From Amycolatopsis tucumanensis (GTDB taxonomy: Bacteria; Actinomycetota; Actinomycetes; Mycobacteriales; Pseudonocardiaceae), in NCBI RefSeq assembly GCF_021654135.1, contig NZ_JAKGSD010000039.1:24021-80487 (forward strand): 56,467 nt of DNA. Direction: 5' to 3'. This document shows, in pieces, positions 17,929 through 26,290 of this stretch. Numbering within the stretch: the first letter of the stretch is position 1; every line of letters starts with the position of its first letter. The notes beneath the pieces were generated by a model that saw nothing but the letters and a program-made list of their open reading frames with translations, was not told the origin of the DNA and did no database searches. The position numbers and the translations under genes are program-made.

Positions 17929-18390
17929 ATGACCCGCCTGCTCGTCGCCGTGATCGTGGCGGTGTTCGCGTCCGCGTGCGGCCCGGCTGCGCCGGAGCGC
18001 CCGCCCGCCGATCTGCGCGTCGCCGTCATCAGCGGGCTCGGGGAGGTCGTCGCCGACGACCAGGGCCGCACGCTCTACCGCTTCGAGCTGGACAGCGGGT
18101 CACCACCGGCGAGCAACTGCGCCGGCGCCTGCGCGACCCTGTGGCCGCCGGCAGCCGCCGGTGCCGCCGCGCCGACCACCGACGGGATCGACCGCGCGCT
18201 CGCCGGGGTTCTCGTCCGCCCGGACGGCGTGCGGCAGCTCACGCTCGGGGGCCGGCCGCTGTACCGCTACGCCAACGACACCGCACCCGGCCAGGTCAAC
18301 GGCCAGGGCGTCGACGGCACCTGGTTCGTGGTCGCCCCGTCCGGGGCGAAGGTGACCGCCACCCCCGCCGACGGCGGGTCCGGCTATTGA
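17929..18390 (+). CDS. Secreted repeat-type lipoprotein (Lipoprotein_15/COG4315-like)
   Basis: A 153-residue predicted lipoprotein. A short hydrophobic signal peptide ends in the lipobox VFASAC, so Cys19 would be lipidated and the protein anchored outside the membrane. The mature part holds the family's two repeats: GRTLYRFELDSG...CAGACATLWPP and RPLYRYANDTAPGQVNGQGVDGTWFVVAP. The biochemical function of this family is unknown. GGGAGG precedes the ATG. No operon partner is obvious, since the next gene appears to have its own leaderless promoter. Confidence 0.86.
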   Translation: MTRLLVAVIVAVFASACGPAAPERPPADLRVAVISGLGEVVADDQGRTLYRFELDSGSPPASNCAGACATLWPPAAAGAAAPTTDGIDRALAGVLVRPDGVRQLTLGGRPLYRYANDTAPGQVNGQGVDGTWFVVAPSGAKVTATPADGGSGY

Positions 18391-18398
18391 TCTTGGCG

Positions 18399-18404
18399 GA
18401 TACT
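18399..18404 (+). promoter_or_regulatory. -10 hexamer GATACT for leaderless SRPBCC gene
   Basis: GATACT lies exactly seven bases before the ATG of the next gene, and no ribosome site is present, so transcription would start at or next to the ATG. The hexamer departs from TANNNT at its first base. Confidence 0.4.
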
Positions 18405-18411
18405 CGATGGC

Positions 18412-18867
18412 ATGCGGGTCAACGCCTACCACTTCCGGGACACCTGGCTGCTCTCCGCGCCCGTGCGCGCCGTCTTCGAGGTGGTCACCGATGTCGCCGG
18501 GTATCCGCTCTGGTGGCCGGACGTGCGGGAGGTCACGCGGGTCGACGAGGACACCGCTCAGCTCGTCTGCCGCGCCGCGCTGCCGTACGCGCTCGTCGTC
18601 CGCATGCGCCGCGCCGAGCAGGATCCCGATCGCGGCCGCCTGCGCGTCCACCTGACCGGCGACCTCGAAGGCTCGCTCGCGGCGGTCGTCCTCGGCAGGC
18701 CGGGCGGCACCCGGCTGGAGATCACCCAGCGGGTCCTCGCCACGAAACCGCTGCTGCGCACCCTCTCCCCGCTGGCCCGGCCGGTGTTCCGCGCCAACCA
18801 CGCCCTGATGATGCGGCGTGGCCGGCGCGGACTCCAGCACCACCTCAGCGCAGCGGGTGCGCGCTGA
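18412..18867 (+). CDS. SRPBCC (polyketide cyclase/dehydrase-like) protein
   Basis: A 151-residue START/SRPBCC-fold protein. FRDTWLLSAPVRAVFEVVTDVAGYPLWWPDVREV is the typical first strand-helix-strand with the conserved W..W; LVVRMRRAEQDPDRGRLRVHLTGDLEG and GTRLEITQRV follow. The fold makes a deep hydrophobic pocket for a small ligand. Function within the family varies and none is evident here. The 3' end overlaps that of the convergent esterase gene by 23 bases. The ATG appears leaderless. Confidence 0.8.
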   Translation: MRVNAYHFRDTWLLSAPVRAVFEVVTDVAGYPLWWPDVREVTRVDEDTAQLVCRAALPYALVVRMRRAEQDPDRGRLRVHLTGDLEGSLAAVVLGRPGGTRLEITQRVLATKPLLRTLSPLARPVFRANHALMMRRGRRGLQHHLSAAGAR

Positions 18868-19771
18868 AGAACCGCAGGATCACCGGCGTCGCGTCGATCA
18901 CCGACGGGACGTCCGAATCCGGGTTGGGCGCGGTGCTCGGCCAGTCGTGGCCCAGGCCCTCGACCCGGTAGTGCACGACGTCCGCATCACAGTACCGCCA
19001 CCGCTCGACCCGCACCCCGTCGCCGAGGTCACGCACCACGGGTTCCGGGGCGCACCCGTCGCGCGACGCCCAGCCCGCCAGCCAGTCCGGAATGGACGGC
19101 AGCCCGCGCGCCGGATCGCCGGCGTAAGGAATTGTCGTGTCCGCGGTGCCGTGGAAGTCCAGCACCGGCGCCGGCCGCGACGGGTGGCACTCGCCGCCCT
19201 GCGGGTAGAACGCCCCGGACACCGGCGCGAACGCCGCGATCCGCCCGCTCAGCCGGCAGGCCAGCACCCCGGTGAACCCGCCGCCGTTGGACTTGCCCGC
19301 CGCGAACACGCGCCGCGGGTCGACGCACAGCTCTCGCTGCAGCTGGTTCAGCAGGTCGCTGGTGAACAGCACGTCGTCCGCGGCGGCCGAGTACGGCGCG
19401 CCCGTCCACGCGCTCTTCCCGTCGGTCCCGGTCAGACCCTGCGGGTAGACCGCGATCACCGACCGGCCGGAGAAGCCGGACAGCTCCTCCTGGTACTCGG
19501 CGGTGCGGCCGTGCCCGTGGAAGGACAGGACCAGCGGATCCGGCCGGTCGGGCCGGTAGTCCGCCGGAACGTGCAGCAGATAGCTGCGCGTGAGCCCGCC
19601 CGAGGTGACGGTGCGGGTCACGCTCTGTCCCGCCGGCACGGGTGCGGGGTGGCCGCAGCCGGCGGAAGGCACGGGAAATCCGACGATCCCCGACGCGGTG
19701 GCGGCCGGCGCGGCCAGGAGGGTGCCGGTGATCGCGGCGACCACCGCGATCACCAGCCGCCGGGCGCGCAT
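18845..19771 (-). CDS. Secreted esterase, PHB depolymerase/feruloyl esterase-like
   Basis: A 308-residue secreted alpha/beta hydrolase (LpqC/CE1-like). The signal peptide MRARRLVIAVVAAITGTLLAAPAATAS is followed by a domain with the oxyanion HGHGRTAEY motif, nucleophile elbow AAGKSNGGGF, Asp in DFHGTADTTIPY and His in EGLGHDWP. Such enzymes cleave ester bonds in polyesters or feruloylated plant polymers. Its ATG overlaps the stop of dctA (TGATG), so the esterase is translated from the transporter operon. This pairing may link release and uptake of an organic acid, which is inference. Confidence 0.85.
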   Translation of the reverse strand: MRARRLVIAVVAAITGTLLAAPAATASGIVGFPVPSAGCGHPAPVPAGQSVTRTVTSGGLTRSYLLHVPADYRPDRPDPLVLSFHGHGRTAEYQEELSGFSGRSVIAVYPQGLTGTDGKSAWTGAPYSAAADDVLFTSDLLNQLQRELCVDPRRVFAAGKSNGGGFTGVLACRLSGRIAAFAPVSGAFYPQGGECHPSRPAPVLDFHGTADTTIPYAGDPARGLPSIPDWLAGWASRDGCAPEPVVRDLGDGVRVERWRYCDADVVHYRVEGLGHDWPSTAPNPDSDVPSVIDATPVILRFFSAHPLR

Positions 19772-21126
19772 CAGACGCCGGCCTTCACGGGCTCCCGCGC
19801 CGGCTCGGCCGCGGGGTGGTCGTCCACCAGCGTGGTCTCGTTGAACGGGTCCTGCCCGGACAGCACCCGCTGGGCCCGCGACCGGTCGAACTCCTTGGTC
19901 CAAGACCCGATGACGACCGTCGCGACGGCGTTGCCCGCGAAGTTGGTCACCGCGCGCGCCTCGGACATGAACCGGTCGATGCCGAGGATGAACCCGACAC
20001 CGCCGACCAGGTCCGGCCGGTGCGACTGCAGCCCGCCCGCCAGGGTCGCCAGGCCCGCGCCGCTCACGCCGGCCGCGCCCTTCGACGCGATGATCATGAA
20101 CACCAGCAGGGAGATCTGCTCGCCGACGGACAGCGGGCTGCCCTGCGCGGTGGCGATGAACAGCGTCGCCATCGTCAGGTAGATCGCGGTGCCGTCCAGG
20201 TTGAACGAGTACCCGGTCGGCACCGTGATGCCGACGACCGGCTTGGACACGCCCAGGTGCTCCATCTTCGCGATCAGCCGCGGCAGCGCCGACTCCGACG
20301 ACGACGTCGACACGATCAGGATGAACTCGCGGGTGAGGTACCGCAGCAGGCTGAAGATGTTGATCCGCGCGCCCAGCCACAGGATCGCGCCGAGCACGAT
20401 CACCACGAACAACGCGCACGTGACGTAGAACCCGACCATCACCACCGCGAGGCTCTTCAGCGCGTTCCACCCGGTCGCGCCCACCACCGCGGCGATCGCG
20501 CCGAACGCGCCCACCGGCGCCGCCCACATGATCATCGACAGGATGCGGAACACGAGCTTCTGGATGTGCTCGATGCCGCGCAGGATCGGCTTGCCCGCGT
20601 CACCCATCTTCTGCAGCGCGAAGCCGGCGAGCAGCGCGACCAGCAGCGTCTGCAGCACCGAACCCTCGGTGAACGACGACACCAGCGAGGTCGGGATGAT
20701 GCCGAGCACGAAGTCGGTGGTGCCCTCGCTGCCCTTGCTGGCCTGTTCCTGCGCCTTCGCGATCGACGACGGGTCCAGGTGCAGGCCGCTGCCCGGGTGC
20801 AGCAGGTTGCCCACGATCAGGCCGATGGCCAGCGCGAACGTGGACATCACCAGGAAGTAGCCGATGGCCATCAGGCCGACCTTGCCGACCTTCGCGGCCT
20901 TGGCGACCGACCCGATGCCGAGCACGATCGTGCAGAAGATGATGGGGGAGATCATCATCTTGATCAGGTTCACGAACCCGGTGCCGAGCCAGGCGAGGCT
21001 CTTGCCGAAGCCGGGGAACAGGATCCCGACCGCGACACCGAGGACGACCGCGGCGATGACCGCGAGGTAGAGGTAGTGCATCCGGTCGCGGCGCGGCTTC
21101 GCGCCGGCCGGTGGTGCCGTAGGCAA
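19771..21126 (-). CDS. dctA: C4-dicarboxylate:cation symporter
   Basis: A 451-residue symporter of the DAACS/SDF family that imports succinate, fumarate or malate with cations. Motifs: the serine-rich hairpin STSSSESALPRLI, GYSFNLDGTAIYL, and MIIASKGAAGVSGAG before the last helices. About eight hydrophobic segments are visible. It is divergent from a CitA/DcuS-type sensor kinase and response regulator, the usual arrangement for ligand-controlled dicarboxylate uptake, which supports dctA over a glutamate carrier. The intergenic region holds a perfect 12-bp palindrome. Confidence 0.92.
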   Translation of the reverse strand: MPTAPPAGAKPRRDRMHYLYLAVIAAVVLGVAVGILFPGFGKSLAWLGTGFVNLIKMMISPIIFCTIVLGIGSVAKAAKVGKVGLMAIGYFLVMSTFALAIGLIVGNLLHPGSGLHLDPSSIAKAQEQASKGSEGTTDFVLGIIPTSLVSSFTEGSVLQTLLVALLAGFALQKMGDAGKPILRGIEHIQKLVFRILSMIMWAAPVGAFGAIAAVVGATGWNALKSLAVVMVGFYVTCALFVVIVLGAILWLGARINIFSLLRYLTREFILIVSTSSSESALPRLIAKMEHLGVSKPVVGITVPTGYSFNLDGTAIYLTMATLFIATAQGSPLSVGEQISLLVFMIIASKGAAGVSGAGLATLAGGLQSHRPDLVGGVGFILGIDRFMSEARAVTNFAGNAVATVVIGSWTKEFDRSRAQRVLSGQDPFNETTLVDDHPAAEPAREPVKAGV

Positions 21127-21195
21127 CGTTGCCTCCTGTGGGGACGTGACGCGCCCAGTCCGGCGCAGTTCGCGTGGAACTATCGGCCACGGGTA

Positions 21196-21207
21196 TGACC
21201 GCGGTCA
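21196..21207. promoter_or_regulatory. Palindrome TGACCGCGGTCA between dctA and sensor kinase
   Basis: A perfect 12-bp palindrome in the 157-base divergent region, 69 bases from the dctA start and 76 from the kinase start. It is a candidate operator for the adjacent response regulator or another factor. It is GC-rich, unlike known CitB-family sites, so the assignment is weak. Confidence 0.35.
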
Positions 21208-21283
21208 CCGTTGTGTTCATAGAGTTCGCGGCGCGACCGGCGTCCCCGGGCGGCCGGCCCGGCCGGTGTGCTGGGATGGCGGG

Positions 21284-22891
21284 GTGCGGATCACGAGCAG
21301 GCGCTGGAGCCTCGCGCGGCAGCTGCTCCTGCTGCAGGTGGCGGGAGTGGCCGTGCTGGTCGCGGTCGGGGCGCTGCTGGCCTACTTCGACGCCGCCCGC
21401 GCGGTGGAGGCCCGCGCGCAGGACAAGGTGGTCGCCATCGCGAGCACCCTCGCCGACTCGCCGACGGTGCTCTCCGCGTTGAGACTGCCCGCTCCGAGCA
21501 CCGAACTGCAACCCTTCGCCGAGCAGGTGCGACGCGACACCGGGGTCGACTTCATCACGATCATGGACCCGGACGGCATCCGCTACACCCACCCGAACCC
21601 GGAGCTGATCGGGCAGCGGTTCCTCGGCACGATCGACGTCGCGCGGCAGGGCCGGGTCTACACCGAGACCTACACCGGCACGCTCGGCCCGTCGATGCGC
21701 GCGGTGGTGCCGGTGTTCGACGCGGAGCGGCGTGTGGTCGCGCTGGTGTCGGCAGGCATCAAGGTCGACGCCATCTCGGCGGCGCTGGCGCAGCGGATCT
21801 GGACGCTCGCCGCGGTGGCCGGCGCGGCCCTGGTGGTGGGCATCGTGGGCAGCTACCTGGTCAGCAGCAGGCTGCGGCGGCAGACCCGTGGTCTCGCCCC
21901 GGCCGAGCTGAGCAGCATCTTCGCCTACTACGAGGCGACCCTGCACGCGGTGCGCGAGGGGCTCGTGCTGGTCGGCGCGGACGAGCGGGTGGTGCTGTGC
22001 AACGACGCCGCCCGCGAGCTGCTCGGCCTCGGCGCGGACCCGACCGGCAAGCCGGTCACCGAGCTGGGGCTGCCGCCGAGCCTGGTCGGGGCGCTGCGCG
22101 GCCAGGAGCCGCGGCGCGACGAGATCCACCTGACCGACGTGCGGGTGCTGGTGGTGAGCACCGCGCCGGTGCGGTCCCGCGCCCGCGCGAAGGACCACGG
22201 CACCGTCGTCACCCTGCGCGACCACACCGACCTGCAGCTGCTCACCGGCGAGCTGACGACCGCGCGCGGGCTCGCCGAGTCGCTGCGGTCGCAGGCGCAC
22301 GAGGCGGCCAACCGCCTGCACACGGTGGTGTCCCTGGTGGAGATGGGCCGCACCCAGGAAGCGGTCGAGTTCGCCACGGCGGAGCTGGAGATCGCGCAGC
22401 GGCTCACCGACCAGGTGGTCGGCGCGGTGTCCGAACCGGTGCTGGCCGCGCTGCTGCTCGGCAAGACCGCCGAGGCCAGCGAGCGCGGCGCCGAACTGGT
22501 GCTGACCGAGGACACCGCCATCGAGGACACCGACACCGGCATCGAGCCACGTGACCTGATCACCGTGCTGGGCAACCTGATCGACAACGCGATCGACGCC
22601 GCCATCGAGGCCGCGGGTGAGCGGCCGGAGCGGCCGCGGGTCACGGTGACCGCGAAGATCGAGGGGGAGGAGCTGCTGTTGCGGGTCGCCGACAACGGCC
22701 GGGGCGTGCCGGACGAGGCGCGGCGGCGCGTGTTCGAGCGCGGCTGGACGACCAAACCGGACGGTCACGGACTGGGCCTGGCGCTGGTCGGGCAGGTGGT
22801 GCGGCGCAACGGCGGACGGGTGGACGTGGCCTCCGGGGAGGGCGCGGTGTTCACCGTGCGCCTGCCGGTGCGGCAGGAGGTGCCGCGGTGA
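21284..22891 (+). CDS. CitA/DcuS-type sensor histidine kinase
   Basis: A 535-residue membrane sensor kinase. TM1 is at about residues 10-30 and TM2 at about 175-195. They flank an extracytoplasmic PDC/PAS sensor with DTGVDFITIMDPDGIRYTHPNPELIGQRF, the family's ligand-domain signature for di- or tricarboxylates. A cytoplasmic PAS follows, then the phosphoacceptor region SLRSQAHEAANRLHTVVSLVEMG (His in AHE) and an HATPase domain (NLIDNAIDA, DNGRGVP, GHGLGLALV). It is divergent from dctA and overlaps its response regulator by four bases, so it probably senses external C4-dicarboxylates. The GTG start has only a weak ribosome site. Confidence 0.93.
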   Translation: MRITSRRWSLARQLLLLQVAGVAVLVAVGALLAYFDAARAVEARAQDKVVAIASTLADSPTVLSALRLPAPSTELQPFAEQVRRDTGVDFITIMDPDGIRYTHPNPELIGQRFLGTIDVARQGRVYTETYTGTLGPSMRAVVPVFDAERRVVALVSAGIKVDAISAALAQRIWTLAAVAGAALVVGIVGSYLVSSRLRRQTRGLAPAELSSIFAYYEATLHAVREGLVLVGADERVVLCNDAARELLGLGADPTGKPVTELGLPPSLVGALRGQEPRRDEIHLTDVRVLVVSTAPVRSRARAKDHGTVVTLRDHTDLQLLTGELTTARGLAESLRSQAHEAANRLHTVVSLVEMGRTQEAVEFATAELEIAQRLTDQVVGAVSEPVLAALLLGKTAEASERGAELVLTEDTAIEDTDTGIEPRDLITVLGNLIDNAIDAAIEAAGERPERPRVTVTAKIEGEELLLRVADNGRGVPDEARRRVFERGWTTKPDGHGLGLALVGQVVRRNGGRVDVASGEGAVFTVRLPVRQEVPR

Positions 22892-23559
22892 TCCGGGTGC
22901 TCGTGGTCGAGGACGACCCGGTCGCCGCCGAGGCGCACCGGACCTACGTGGAGCGGGTCGCCGGGTTCACCGTCGCCGCGGTCGTCCACTCGGGCGCGGA
23001 GGCGCTGCGGTTCTTCGAGCGCGACACCGCCGACCTGGTGCTGCTCGACTTCTACCTGCCCGACACACACGGCCTCGCGGTGTGCCGGGCGTTGCGGGCC
23101 GCGGGCAACCTGGTGGACGTCATCGCGGTGACCTCGGCTCGGGACCTGGCGGTGGTGAAGGCCGCGGTGTCGGTCGGGATCGTGCAGTACCTCATCAAAC
23201 CGTTCACCTTCGCCTCGCTGCGGGACAAGCTCGACCGGTACGCGAAGTTCCGGGAAAGTTTCGGGGAAACCGGCGAGGTCGGGCAGTCCGAGGTGGACCG
23301 GGCGTTCGCGGCGCTGCGCTCGCCGGTGGCGACGGCCCTGCCCAAGGGGATGAGCGGGCAGACCCTGGACGCGGTGGTCTCGGCGCTGCGGGACGAACCG
23401 GACGGGCTGTCCGCGGGCGCGGCCGCCACCGCGACCGGGGTGTCCCGGGTTACCGCGCGGCGGTACCTGGAATACCTCGCGGACAACGGACTCGCGCGAC
23501 GAGAGCCGCGATACGGACAGGTCGGGCGGCCGGAGGTTTGGTACCGGGCCGTGACGTGA
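22888..23559 (+). CDS. CitB/DcuR-type response regulator
   Basis: A 223-residue response regulator. The receiver has the acidic pair at residues 9-10 (VVEDDPVAAEAH), phosphoacceptor Asp54 in LLDFYLPD, and the conserved Lys in YLIKPF. The C-terminal part (LSAGAAATATGVSRVTARRYLEYLADNGL) is the helix-turn-helix of the CitB subfamily. The GTG start overlaps the kinase stop as GTGA and has a good GGAGG. It presumably activates dctA when the kinase senses dicarboxylate. Confidence 0.93.
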   Translation: MIRVLVVEDDPVAAEAHRTYVERVAGFTVAAVVHSGAEALRFFERDTADLVLLDFYLPDTHGLAVCRALRAAGNLVDVIAVTSARDLAVVKAAVSVGIVQYLIKPFTFASLRDKLDRYAKFRESFGETGEVGQSEVDRAFAALRSPVATALPKGMSGQTLDAVVSALRDEPDGLSAGAAATATGVSRVTARRYLEYLADNGLARREPRYGQVGRPEVWYRAVT

Positions 23560-23579
23560 AGGACGCTACGATCCGCGGC

Positions 23580-24047
23580 ATGAGCCAGCCTTACCAGCAG
23601 CAGCCCCGGTTCCCGATCCTGCTGTCCACTATGAACGATTTGCCCGGCTACCGGGTCGTGCGCGTGTACGGCGAGGTGTTCGGGCTGACGGTGCGCAGCC
23701 GGAACATGTTCTCCAACCTCGGCGCCGGCTTCAAGGCGATGGCGGGCGGCGAGCTGAAGGGCCTGTCGAAGCTGCTGTCCGATTCGCGGTACGAGGCGCT
23801 GGGGCGGCTCTGCCAGGAGGCGATGGCCTTCGGGGCGAACGCGGTGCTGAGCATGCGCTTCGACTGCAACGAGATCGCCCAGACCGCGAGCGAGATCGCC
23901 GCCTACGGCACGGCGGTGTACGTGGTGCCCGACGGCACGGACGCAGGCGCGCAGCAGGCCGCGCAGCAGCAGTACCAGCAGCAGCCGCAGGCACAGGGGC
24001 AGCAGGGACAGGGCCAGTTCCAGCAGGGCTTCGCGCCGCAGCAGTGA
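23580..24047 (+). CDS. YbjQ/UPF0145 family protein with Gln-rich tail
   Basis: A 155-residue protein. Residues about 12-115 match the YbjQ-like fold (LLSTMNDLPGYRVVRVYGEVFGLTVRSRN, then ALGRLCQEAMAFGANAVLSMRFDC, then GTAVYV). The last 40 residues are almost only Gln, Gly, Ala and Pro, an unstructured tail not usual for the family. The family forms homo-oligomeric rings of unknown function, once proposed to bind heavy metals. It lies 20 bases after the response regulator and may be co-transcribed, though no functional link is visible. Confidence 0.82.
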   Translation: MSQPYQQQPRFPILLSTMNDLPGYRVVRVYGEVFGLTVRSRNMFSNLGAGFKAMAGGELKGLSKLLSDSRYEALGRLCQEAMAFGANAVLSMRFDCNEIAQTASEIAAYGTAVYVVPDGTDAGAQQAAQQQYQQQPQAQGQQGQGQFQQGFAPQQ

Positions 24048-24068
24048 CCGCGGGCGCCGGCCCGGCCG

Positions 24069-25445
24069 TCATCGCGGCCGGCCCGGCACGCCCGGCCGCC
24101 GCTGCCACGGGCGCGGCCCGTCGAGGGGCCGGTACTCCACGCCGAGTGCGTCCAGCCGCGGCAGGTGGTGCTCGGCCAGCCGCGTGTGGAACTCCGCGCC
24201 ATCGCGTTCGGGCGGGCTCCACACGACCTCGGCGAAGGCGCACAACCGCGGGAACGTCGCGTAGTCGACCCGCCGTACCGAGTCCAGGTGCTCGGTCCAC
24301 ACCTGCGCCTGCGCCCCGAGCACCCCGGACGGCGGCTCCCAGCGGTGGACGTCGGCCAGAGTCCGCACGAACCCGACCGGGATGGGTTCGTCGTCGCCGT
24401 CGGCCTGCCGGTGGTCGAGGTACACCGCCTGCTCGGGACACGCGACGACCTGGCAACCGGCGTCGATCGCCCGTGCCACCTGGGTTTCGTCCCGCCACGC
24501 GCCGATCACGGTGCCGGCGGGCAAGGCGGTCCCGGCGTCCAGGACCTCGTCCCAGGCGTGCGCCCGCCGGCCGCGCGCGTGCAGGTGCTCGATCATCCGC
24601 GCGGTGAACTTGCCGTGCTCCGGTGTGGCGCCAGGCGCCTCGTCCCCGCCGACGCCGATCACCTCGGACGGGAAGATGTCCAGCACCTCGTCGAAGACCG
24701 CGCGGAAGAACTCCACTGTGGACTCCGACGGGTCCAGCAGGTCGGTGCTGACGCCCCACGACGTCCACACGTCGAGCTCGCGCCCGCCGCCCAGCTCCGG
24801 GTACGCGGCGATCGCCGCGCGCGAGTGGCCGGGCACGTCGATCTCGGGCACCACCGTGATCGCCCGCGCCGCCGCGTAGGCGACGATCTCCCGCAGGTCG
24901 TCGCCGGTGTAGAACCCGCCGTGCGGCCGCCCGTCGCGCTCCGGGCCGTCGTGGCGGCCGACCATCGACTCCCGCCGCCACGACCCCACCTCGGTCAGCC
25001 GCGGGAACGCCGGGATCTCCACGCGCCAGCCCTGGTCGTCGGTGAGGTGCAGGTGCAGCACGTTCAGCTTGTGCGCGGCGAGCAGGTCGGTGAACCGCAG
25101 CACCTCGGCCTTGGTGCGGAAGTGCCGCGCCACGTCGAGCAGGCAGCCGCGCCAGGCGAACCGCGGGTGGTCCACCACCGTCCCGCACGCCAGCTCCGCC
25201 GTTCCGCGCAGCGGCACGGCGCGGAACGCGTCCGGCCCGATCAGCTGCCGCAGCGTCTGCCGCGCGTAGAACTCGCCCGCGGCGTCCGGCGCCTCGATCA
25301 GCACCCCGTCCGGCCGGATCGTGAGCCGGTAGCCCTCCGCGGGCAGGTCCGCCGCCCGCACCTCGACCGGCGCCGGCCACCGGCACGTCCCGGGCGCGGC
25401 GGTGACCGACACCGGCCGGGGGAGCAGCGCGGTCAGCGGGATCAC
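24069..25445 (-). CDS. Beta-N-acetylhexosaminidase (GH20)
   Basis: A 458-residue glycoside hydrolase family 20 enzyme that removes terminal GlcNAc or GalNAc. An N-terminal GH20b domain (residues about 1-105) precedes the catalytic barrel: RGCLLDVARHF, HLHLTDDQGWR, EIDVPGHSRAA, the catalytic pair Asp268-Glu269 in GVGGDEAPG, then AWDEVLD and VWTEHLDS. No signal peptide is seen, so it should act in the cytoplasm on imported chitobiose-like sugars. The GTG overlaps the stop of the permease gene (GTGA). Location at the end of a DasABC-like operon under a dre site supports chitooligosaccharide use. Confidence 0.93.
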   Translation of the reverse strand: MIPLTALLPRPVSVTAAPGTCRWPAPVEVRAADLPAEGYRLTIRPDGVLIEAPDAAGEFYARQTLRQLIGPDAFRAVPLRGTAELACGTVVDHPRFAWRGCLLDVARHFRTKAEVLRFTDLLAAHKLNVLHLHLTDDQGWRVEIPAFPRLTEVGSWRRESMVGRHDGPERDGRPHGGFYTGDDLREIVAYAAARAITVVPEIDVPGHSRAAIAAYPELGGGRELDVWTSWGVSTDLLDPSESTVEFFRAVFDEVLDIFPSEVIGVGGDEAPGATPEHGKFTARMIEHLHARGRRAHAWDEVLDAGTALPAGTVIGAWRDETQVARAIDAGCQVVACPEQAVYLDHRQADGDDEPIPVGFVRTLADVHRWEPPSGVLGAQAQVWTEHLDSVRRVDYATFPRLCAFAEVVWSPPERDGAEFHTRLAEHHLPRLDALGVEYRPLDGPRPWQRRPGVPGRPR

Positions 25446-26290
25446 CCCTTCACCGCCCCGGCCATGCCGCCGACCAGCCTGCGCTGCACGAGCACGAAGA
25501 ACACCAGCACCGGCACGGTCATCAGCGTCGAGGACGCCATGATCGCGCCCCAGTCGTTCTCCTCCGGTTTGAAGAACACCAGGATCGCCTGCGGCAGCGT
25601 CTGGTTCTCCGAGCGGGAGATGATGAACGTCTTGGCGAACAGGAAGTCGTTCCACGCGTGGATGAACGACAGCACGCTCGTCGCCACGAGGCCGGGCGCC
25701 ACGAGCGGGAACAGGATCTGCCACACGAACCGGAACCGGCTCGCCCCGTCCACCTTCGCCGCCTCTTCGAGTTCGGCGGGCACCGCGGCGACGAAACCGC
25801 GCAGCATCCAGATCGCGAACGGCAGGCTGAACGCCAGGTGCACCAGCACCAGCGAGCCCAGCTCGTTGAGCCCGAACGCGGGCGCCACCTGCCCCACCGA
25901 GCGCATCAGGAAGAACAGCGGGATCGTCAGCGCCTCCACCGGCACCATCTGCGCGACCAGGAGCATCACGAGCAGCACCGTGCGGCCGCGGAAGCGGAAC
26001 CGGGTCAGCGCCACCGCGGCCAGGAAGGCGAACAGCAGCGACAGCGCCACCACGACGAGCGCGACCGCCAGGCTGTTGAGGAAGTACCGGCCGAACCCGG
26101 ACACGGTCAGCACCCGCTGGAAGGAGTCCAGCGACGGCGCGAACGTCCACGGCGCGGCCGACTGCACCTCGCCCGGTGGTTTCAGCGCGGTCAGCACCAT
26201 CCAGTACAGCGGGAACGCGACCACGGCGGCGACGAGCACGGTGACGATCTCGGCGAGCGTGCGGCCCGGTTTCCGCACCAGCGTCGTCAT
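25442..26290 (-). CDS. Sugar ABC transporter permease (DasC/MalG-like)
   Basis: A 282-residue inner-membrane permease with six hydrophobic segments. The ATPase-contacting EAA loop reads ELEEAAKVDGASRFRFVWQILFPL. It pairs with the permease encoded just upstream, whose stop overlaps this ATG (ATGA). No ATP-binding subunit is encoded nearby, as is usual for actinomycete sugar importers served by a shared MsiK ATPase. The dre site upstream of the operon suggests amino sugar or chitobiose import; the symbol dasC is plausible but not proven. Confidence 0.92.
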   Translation of the reverse strand: MTTLVRKPGRTLAEIVTVLVAAVVAFPLYWMVLTALKPPGEVQSAAPWTFAPSLDSFQRVLTVSGFGRYFLNSLAVALVVVALSLLFAFLAAVALTRFRFRGRTVLLVMLLVAQMVPVEALTIPLFFLMRSVGQVAPAFGLNELGSLVLVHLAFSLPFAIWMLRGFVAAVPAELEEAAKVDGASRFRFVWQILFPLVAPGLVATSVLSFIHAWNDFLFAKTFIISRSENQTLPQAILVFFKPEENDWGAIMASSTLMTVPVLVFFVLVQRRLVGGMAGAVKG

